Source of the DNA: Tolumonas sp008015085 | GTDB lineage: Bacteria; Pseudomonadota; Gammaproteobacteria; Enterobacterales; Aeromonadaceae | DNA: 55,958 bases | Reading direction: 5' to 3' | Assembly (NCBI GenBank): GCA_029265125.1 | Contig: JAJUJX010000018.1 | Coordinates: 1-55,958, forward strand | Part shown: positions 51,495 to 55,958 of the stretch, one piece after another | Layout of the letters: the number at the start of each line of letters is the position of its first letter | Numbering within the stretch: the first letter of the stretch is position 1 | Translations under genes and position numbers: made by a program | The notes under the pieces: model-generated | Databases searched by the model: none | What the model was told of the DNA's origin: nothing | The model's input: only the letters and a program-made list of their open reading frames with translations

Positions 51495-52862
51495 ATGCAA
51501 ACCATTGAGCAACTTCGCTCGGGTGCTTTAGTTGGTATCCGACGGTTAAAACTATGTTGTGGGCTGACCCGGTTTCCCACAGAAATTTATGATCTGGCGG
51601 ATACACTGGAGATCCTGGATTTATCCGGTAATCAACTTTCTGAACTGCCGGAAGATCTTCATTGCTTAAAAAAACTGCGGATTATTTTTTGCTCCGATAA
51701 TCGGTTTACAGAGTTGCCGGATGTGTTGGGTCGTTGTGCAGAATTGAGTATGGTGGGCTTTAAAGCAAACCAAATCAGACTCGTTCCTCCCGCCTCATTA
51801 CCAGAAAAACTGCGCTGGCTGATCCTGACAGATAATGAAATCGAAGAATTACCTTCAGAGCTAGGGGCGTGTTTACAACTGCAAAAACTGATGCTGGCAG
51901 GGAATAAGCTACGAGTCTTGCCTGAATCATTGGTGAATTGCCAGCGTCTGGAGTTGGTACGTATTGCCGCTAACCAGCTGGAGACTTTCCCTGATTGGTT
52001 GCTTTCATTACCCCGACTGTCGTGGCTGGCTTATTCCGGAAATCCGTTCAGTTATCACTGGGAACAAAAAGCACAGGCTACATCCCACATTGATGAGATC
52101 CGCTGGGATGCGTTGACAGTAGAACAGTTGCTGGGGGAAGGGGCATCCGGAGTGATTTATCGGGCATTGCATACCCAGGCAAGCGCAAAAGTAAAGCCGG
52201 TCGCGGTGAAGCTGTTTAAAGGCGCAATGACCAGTGATGGATTGCCACAATGTGAAATGACGGCGTCTATTCATGCGGGGAAACATCCCTCGCTGATCAA
52301 TGTGATAGGAAAGATCATTGGCCACCCGGCAGATGCAGAGGGTCTGGTGATGGAGCTGATTTCTCCTGATTTTCACAACCTGGCTGGCCCGCCAAGTCTC
52401 GATTCATGTACCCGTGACATATATCCGGAAGCGCTAATGTTTGATTTATCTGCTGTTCTATCAATGGCAAATAGTATTGCTTCAGTAGGAGGGCATCTGC
52501 ACCGGTTGGGCATTACGCATGGTGATCTCTATGGGCATAATATTCTGTATAGCAATACAGGTGGGGCGCTGATGGGTGATTTTGGGGCGGCATCTTTTTA
52601 TCCAACCGATGATCAACTTATTGCAGAGAGAATCGAACGATTGGAAATCAGAGCCTTTGGTTGTTTGCTGGAGGAATTAGCCGAACGCTGCCATGTCGTC
52701 TCGTCTGAGCAGCAAAAGATTATTGGTTGTCTGGATGATTTAACGCTGTCGTGCCTGAATGAGAATATTTTATTACGGCCTGATTTTGATGAGATAACCC
52801 GATTTTTACAGGGCTTAATGAGGGAATTCGAAGTAATAACTGCGCCACAGGCTTTTGCTTAG
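51495..52862 (+). CDS. Leucine-rich-repeat protein with Ser/Thr-kinase-like domain
   Basis: A 455-residue soluble protein with two modules. Residues about 15-190 hold six or seven leucine-rich repeats of about 23 residues (LxxLxLxxNxLxxLP). Residues about 205-440 are a eukaryotic-type kinase fold: glycine loop GEGASG (214-219), lysine K239 in VAVKLF, glutamate E254, catalytic loop HGDLYGHN (D344, N349) and DFG (362-364). All key catalytic residues are present, so it could be active. No membrane segment or signal peptide is seen. Targets are unknown. The start at 51495 has aagg six bases upstream. Its stop overlaps that of the convergent DUF1289 gene by four bases. Confidence 0.88.
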   Translation: MQTIEQLRSGALVGIRRLKLCCGLTRFPTEIYDLADTLEILDLSGNQLSELPEDLHCLKKLRIIFCSDNRFTELPDVLGRCAELSMVGFKANQIRLVPPASLPEKLRWLILTDNEIEELPSELGACLQLQKLMLAGNKLRVLPESLVNCQRLELVRIAANQLETFPDWLLSLPRLSWLAYSGNPFSYHWEQKAQATSHIDEIRWDALTVEQLLGEGASGVIYRALHTQASAKVKPVAVKLFKGAMTSDGLPQCEMTASIHAGKHPSLINVIGKIIGHPADAEGLVMELISPDFHNLAGPPSLDSCTRDIYPEALMFDLSAVLSMANSIASVGGHLHRLGITHGDLYGHNILYSNTGGALMGDFGAASFYPTDDQLIAERIERLEIRAFGCLLEELAERCHVVSSEQQKIIGCLDDLTLSCLNENILLRPDFDEITRFLQGLMREFEVITAPQAFA

Positions 52863-53143
52863 CTCTGATTGTCATTATCAAATAGTGGCAGTGTCGGAGA
52901 TATTGCCTTTTCTTCCTCTGTCATTTGTTTTTGTGATGCGAGCCAGCGGCGATATTTTCTTTGCTTACACAATCTGATGATTTCTCGTTGTTGTGCTGGG
53001 CTGAATTTCAGCCAGTCAAATCGCTCTTCCCGTGAACGCAAACAACCGATGCAATAGCCCCTGCTATCAGTCTGGCAACGACCAACGCAGGGGCTGGGAA
53101 TAGGAAATAACTCTAACTGTTCCTGTGGGTCTGATCGATTCAT
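52859..53143 (-). CDS. DUF1289 protein, YdhL-like
   Basis: A 94-residue protein with the DUF1289 core SPCVGRCQTDSRGYCIGCLRSREERFDW: four cysteines arranged as two CxxxC/CxxC pairs that probably bind zinc or an Fe-S cluster, then a conserved acidic/Trp segment. The N-terminal QLELFPIPSPC matches E. coli YdhL (EQLEFFPVQSPC). Function is unknown. Its stop codon overlaps the end of the LRR-kinase gene. Confidence 0.88.
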   Translation of the reverse strand: MNRSDPQEQLELFPIPSPCVGRCQTDSRGYCIGCLRSREERFDWLKFSPAQQREIIRLCKQRKYRRWLASQKQMTEEEKAISPTLPLFDNDNQS

Positions 53144-53169
53144 GCCATACCACTACACCAAGTGAGAGT

Positions 53170-53553
53170 TCAGAATTTATACACTACCACCATTCCATAG
53201 GTTTTATCACCATTCAGTGTTTCTAATTTCGGTGCAATATAAAGTCTATCTGTGGCATATGAACCGACGGCTGCGCCAAGCGTTCCTACGGCCGCATCCA
53301 GCCAGGAAAAGCCATGACCATTGCTGGAATCATATAATTCCCCGGCAAAAGCAACTGAGGTGCTGACACCGAAACCCACCCAGGCTGGTTCTTCAGTTTC
53401 TGGCCAGAATTTATCGGTAACGACTGTCGCTGCACTTGCCAGTGCTGCCTGTCCTGCAAAGTGGCTGAGTTCTGCATTAAAACTGTCGTTGGCTTGTACT
53501 GTACCTGCTGCGAGAAGACCACTTAACAGGATCCATGTCATTGATTTCATCAT
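53170..53553 (-). CDS. Exported YfiM-like small protein
   Basis: A 127-residue protein with a signal peptide (about residues 1-21, ending TVQA). The mature part has SHFAGQAALASAATVV, then VGFGVSTSVAFAGELYDSSNGHGFSWLDAAVGTLGA. This aligns with the pattern Gx3SxSx5ELxDSx4GxSWxD in E. coli YfiM (DUF2279). Unlike E. coli YfiM it has no lipobox cysteine, and it ends in Phe after alternating residues (YGMVVVYKF), as outer-membrane strands often do. It is probably periplasmic or outer-membrane; function is unknown. Confidence 0.7.
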   Translation of the reverse strand: MMKSMTWILLSGLLAAGTVQANDSFNAELSHFAGQAALASAATVVTDKFWPETEEPAWVGFGVSTSVAFAGELYDSSNGHGFSWLDAAVGTLGAAVGSYATDRLYIAPKLETLNGDKTYGMVVVYKF

Positions 53554-53774
53554 GTAATCCTCTCATTCGATGAATACTGACAATCTGTTTAACGTTAAGT
53601 TTAGAACTCTTTTGGCGATGTCCATCTCATTTCTAAGGAAATTTGCTGATTTTGCCAAATGACACACAGGATCGTTTCTAACATTAACGTATTGATATTG
53701 ATGTGGGAAAGATTCTGGCTGGAAGCGATGTTCCGGGATCGAAGGGAAATTGAATCTATCAAGGGACCTTTAGC

Positions 53775-55430
53775 ATGAGTGAAATAGCATTAGCCATTTG
53801 TATTTTATCGTTAGTTGCCATTTTGGGGCTGTGGATTGGCAGTTGGAAGATAAAGGGTGTCGGGTTAGGTATTGGGGGGGTTCTGTTCGGTGGGATTGCA
53901 GTCGGACATTTTGCCAAACAGTATGGACTAGTTGTTAACCTGCATACTTTGGAGTTTATCCGCGAATTCGGGTTGATTCTGTTCGTTTACACCATCGGAA
54001 TACAGGTTGGGCCTGGCTTTTTTGCCTCTTTACGAACATCGGGCCTTAAATTAAATGCGTTCGCCGCGTTATTAGTGATTCTGGGATGTGTGGTAGCAGT
54101 CGTTCTGCATAAGACGTTGGGTATTCCTTTGCCTGTGATTCTGGGGACTTATTCGGGTGCAGTAACCAATACGCCATCGCTGGGTGCCGGACAGCTCATG
54201 CTGACTGAATTGGGTGCCGATGCGAACGTGATGACTCTCAGTTATGCGGTAGCTTATCCGTTTGGTATATGCGGTATTTTGTTGTCCATGTGGCTCATTA
54301 GACTGATCTTCAGAATTAATGTGGAAAGTGAAGACCGGTTGTATCAGCAACAATCAGGTGTAGGCCGCTCAAATTTGCAGACGATGAACGTTGAGGTGCG
54401 TAATGTAAATCTGCAAGGGCTAACCATGCAGGAGATCCCTGATCTGGAAGAGGGGGAGGTGGTTTGTTCCCGATTGAAGCGTGGTGATGAGCTGATGGTG
54501 CCAAAACCAGACACTGTGGTGCAAATGGGCGATTTATTACATCTGGTCGGTGATAAAAAAGCACTGAAAAAGGTTCGTCTGGTCATAGGGGAGGAAGTCG
54601 CGGCTTCGTTATCAACACAGGGCACGGATATGCGGGTTGAACGTGTTGTCGTTACCAATGAAAAGGTATTGGGGAAAACGCTGGGTGAACTGGAACTGAA
54701 AAGTAAATTTGATGTTGTTGTTTCTCGTCTGAACCGTGCCGGGGTTGAGCTGGTTCCAGGAAGTAGTTCCAGCCTGCAATTCGGGGATATCTTAAATCTG
54801 GTTGGGCGTCCTGAGGCGATTAATTCTGTTGCCGGATTGGTAGGTAATGCGCAGCATAAATTGCAGCAGGTACAGATGCTTCCGGTCTTTCTGGGGATAG
54901 GGCTTGGGGTGATCGTGGGTTCAATTCCTTTTTATATTCCGGGATTCTCTGCTGCACTGAAGCTTGGTTTAGCTGGTGGACCATTGGTGGTAGCTTTAAT
55001 TCTGTCGCGGATCGGTAGCATCGGTAAACTGTATTGGTTTATGCCACCGAGTGCTAACCTTGCTCTGCGTGAAATCGGGATTGTTTTGTTCCTTTCAGTC
55101 GTAGGGCTAAAATCGGGTGGAGAATTTGTTTCTACGCTGGTGGACGGCGACGGTCTGCTGTGGATGTGGTGTGGCGCTGCTATTACACTGATTCCATTGC
55201 TGATTGCGGGTTTTCTTGCTCGCATATTCGGGCATATCAACTATCTGTCGTTATGCGGATTATTGGCTGGTTCGATGACCGATCCTCCTGCCTTGGCTTT
55301 TGCGAATGCGATGCATCCAACCAGTGATGCAGCTGCGTTATCGTATGCAACTGTATACCCGATGGTGATGTTTTTGCGGATCATTTCACCGCAGTTACTG
55401 GTGATCTTACTCTGGACCAGTGGTGGCTAA
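53775..55430 (+). CDS. yidE: YidE, AspT/YidE-family putative transporter
   Basis: A 551-residue inner-membrane protein with the family's layout: about five helices, a cytoplasmic middle of two RCK_C/TrkA-C domains (roughly residues 190-370, each with LQFGDILNLVG-type ends), then about five more helices. GLGIGGVLFGGIAVGHF, GAVTNTPSLGAGQ and AGSMTDPPALAFAN are very close to E. coli YidE. The family includes the AspT aspartate:alanine exchanger; the YidE substrate is not known. Confidence 0.94.
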   Translation: MSEIALAICILSLVAILGLWIGSWKIKGVGLGIGGVLFGGIAVGHFAKQYGLVVNLHTLEFIREFGLILFVYTIGIQVGPGFFASLRTSGLKLNAFAALLVILGCVVAVVLHKTLGIPLPVILGTYSGAVTNTPSLGAGQLMLTELGADANVMTLSYAVAYPFGICGILLSMWLIRLIFRINVESEDRLYQQQSGVGRSNLQTMNVEVRNVNLQGLTMQEIPDLEEGEVVCSRLKRGDELMVPKPDTVVQMGDLLHLVGDKKALKKVRLVIGEEVAASLSTQGTDMRVERVVVTNEKVLGKTLGELELKSKFDVVVSRLNRAGVELVPGSSSSLQFGDILNLVGRPEAINSVAGLVGNAQHKLQQVQMLPVFLGIGLGVIVGSIPFYIPGFSAALKLGLAGGPLVVALILSRIGSIGKLYWFMPPSANLALREIGIVLFLSVVGLKSGGEFVSTLVDGDGLLWMWCGAAITLIPLLIAGFLARIFGHINYLSLCGLLAGSMTDPPALAFANAMHPTSDAAALSYATVYPMVMFLRIISPQLLVILLWTSGG

Positions 55431-55461
55431 AGTTAATTTTTTGGCGCTTTGAAGAAATAGA

Positions 55462-55493
55462 AAAGGCCGTCAAACTCTGACGGCCTTTGTTTA
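55462..55493. terminator. Bidirectional terminator between yidE and the transketolase gene
   Basis: A perfect 11-bp stem (aaaggccgtca / tgacggccttt) with a 5-base loop. It lies between convergent genes and has A/T flanks. Confidence 0.9.
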
Positions 55494-55513
55494 TGTTGAC
55501 GATGAAATTTGGG

Positions 55514-55958
55514 CTAAGCAAGTAATGCGTTAGCCTTTGCCAGCACATTCTCTTCCGTAAATCCGAACAGCTTAAACAACTGGTCAGCCGGGGCGGATTC
55601 ACCGAAGCTGGTCATGCCTATCACTTCGCCGTCCAATCCGGTGTAGCGTTGCCAGTAGTCGGCAATGCCTGCTTCAACCGCGATTCTGGCTCTGACCGCT
55701 TTCGGCAGTACCTGTTCTTTGTATTCAGCCGGTTGTTTATCAAAGCGCTCGGTACATGGCATGGAGACCACTCTCACTTTTCTGCCTTCTGCTTCGAGTT
55801 TTTCCGCTGCCGCGACGGTGATACCGACTTCAGAGCCGGTGGCTATCAGAATGAGCTCTGGTGTGCCCTGGCAGTCTTTGAGGATATAGCCGCCTTTCTC
55901 CACGTTTTGCAGTTGGGTTTCGTTACGAGGCTGCTGCGTCAGGTTTTGTCGGGAGAAG
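55514..55958 (-). CDS. tkt: Transketolase, C-terminal part only (window edge)
   Basis: The frame runs open to the right edge (FSRQNLTQQ then KGGYILKDCQGTPELILIATGSEV), so the 5' part lies outside. About 147 C-terminal residues are visible: the end of the pyrimidine-binding domain (SRQNL) and the transketolase C-terminal domain (VRVVSMPCTERFDKQ, VEAGIADYW, FGESAPADQLFKLFGFT). It belongs to the pentose phosphate pathway. It cannot be told here whether it is the tktA or tktB type. Confidence 0.95.
   Translation of the reverse strand, partial: FSRQNLTQQPRNETQLQNVEKGGYILKDCQGTPELILIATGSEVGITVAAAEKLEAEGRKVRVVSMPCTERFDKQPAEYKEQVLPKAVRARIAVEAGIADYWQRYTGLDGEVIGMTSFGESAPADQLFKLFGFTEENVLAKANALLA

Noticed and set aside
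53874..53880. G7 tract in yidE as a phase-variable switch
   Set aside because: It encodes conserved Gly-Gly in the family motif GLGIGGVLFGG and is short; nothing suggests a contingency locus.

Overview
The window is a piece of core chromosome from a gammaproteobacterium of the Aeromonadales/Enterobacterales side of the class. Gene order and protein sequences closely follow Escherichia coli blocks: dnaX-ybaB-recR-htpG-adk-hemH, fnr-uspE-ttcA, rne/rluC, yceF/yceD-rpmF-plsX-fabHDG-acpP-fabF-pabC-mltG-tmk-holB-ycfH, smrB/prmB-aroC, adhE/ychE, xseA/guaBA. The blocks are joined differently from E. coli, and a few genes are not of the E. coli type: an adenine deaminase of the Pseudomonas PA0148 kind, a leucine-rich-repeat protein kinase and a CheC-fused response regulator. 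By eye the base composition is moderate, in the high 40s percent GC. A Tolumonas-like member of the Aeromonadaceae fits best, but this is inference from memory of protein sequences, not a search.

Layout. 1-7451: replication/recombination (dnaX, ybaB, recR), heat shock (htpG with a textbook sigma-32 promoter), adenylate kinase, ferrochelatase and a DUF4250 gene. 7494-10326 (minus): yohK-yohJ (LrgB/LrgA) and asnB. 10654-13786: adenine deaminase, LpxM-type acyltransferase and Bax, whose leader is structured. 13883-16640 (minus): ttcA, uspE, fnr; fnr carries an FNR box just upstream. 16789-21519: divergent rne and rluC-HAD, with a folded rne leader between them. 21571-32554: yceF (minus), then a long plus-strand run for lipid precursors and fatty-acid synthesis, folate (pabC), cell wall (mltG), dTMP kinase, DNA polymerase delta prime and a TatD-family hydrolase. 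32598-38970: M16 peptidase, SixA, YtfK, SmrB, PrmB, AroC. 39045-42232: TerC-family protein, a PAS protein with a CheC-fused response regulator, and NfsA. 42335-46777: AdhE behind a class II FNR promoter, YchE and YciA. 46781-51427: xseA and guaB-guaA. 51495-55958: the LRR kinase, a DUF1289 protein, a YfiM-like exported protein, the YidE transporter and the 3' end of a transketolase gene.

The biology is mostly housekeeping, with an anaerobic thread: FNR, its own box, and a perfect FNR box correctly placed for activation of fermentative AdhE. I saw no tRNA, rRNA, insertion sequence, prophage, CRISPR array or restriction/defence cluster. The candidates for less-described biology are the LRR kinase, the response-regulator/CheC plus PAS pair, the bax leader with GGA-bearing hairpins, a possible attenuator before asnB, and the long adhE-ychE gap. 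No clear novel multi-gene system is visible.
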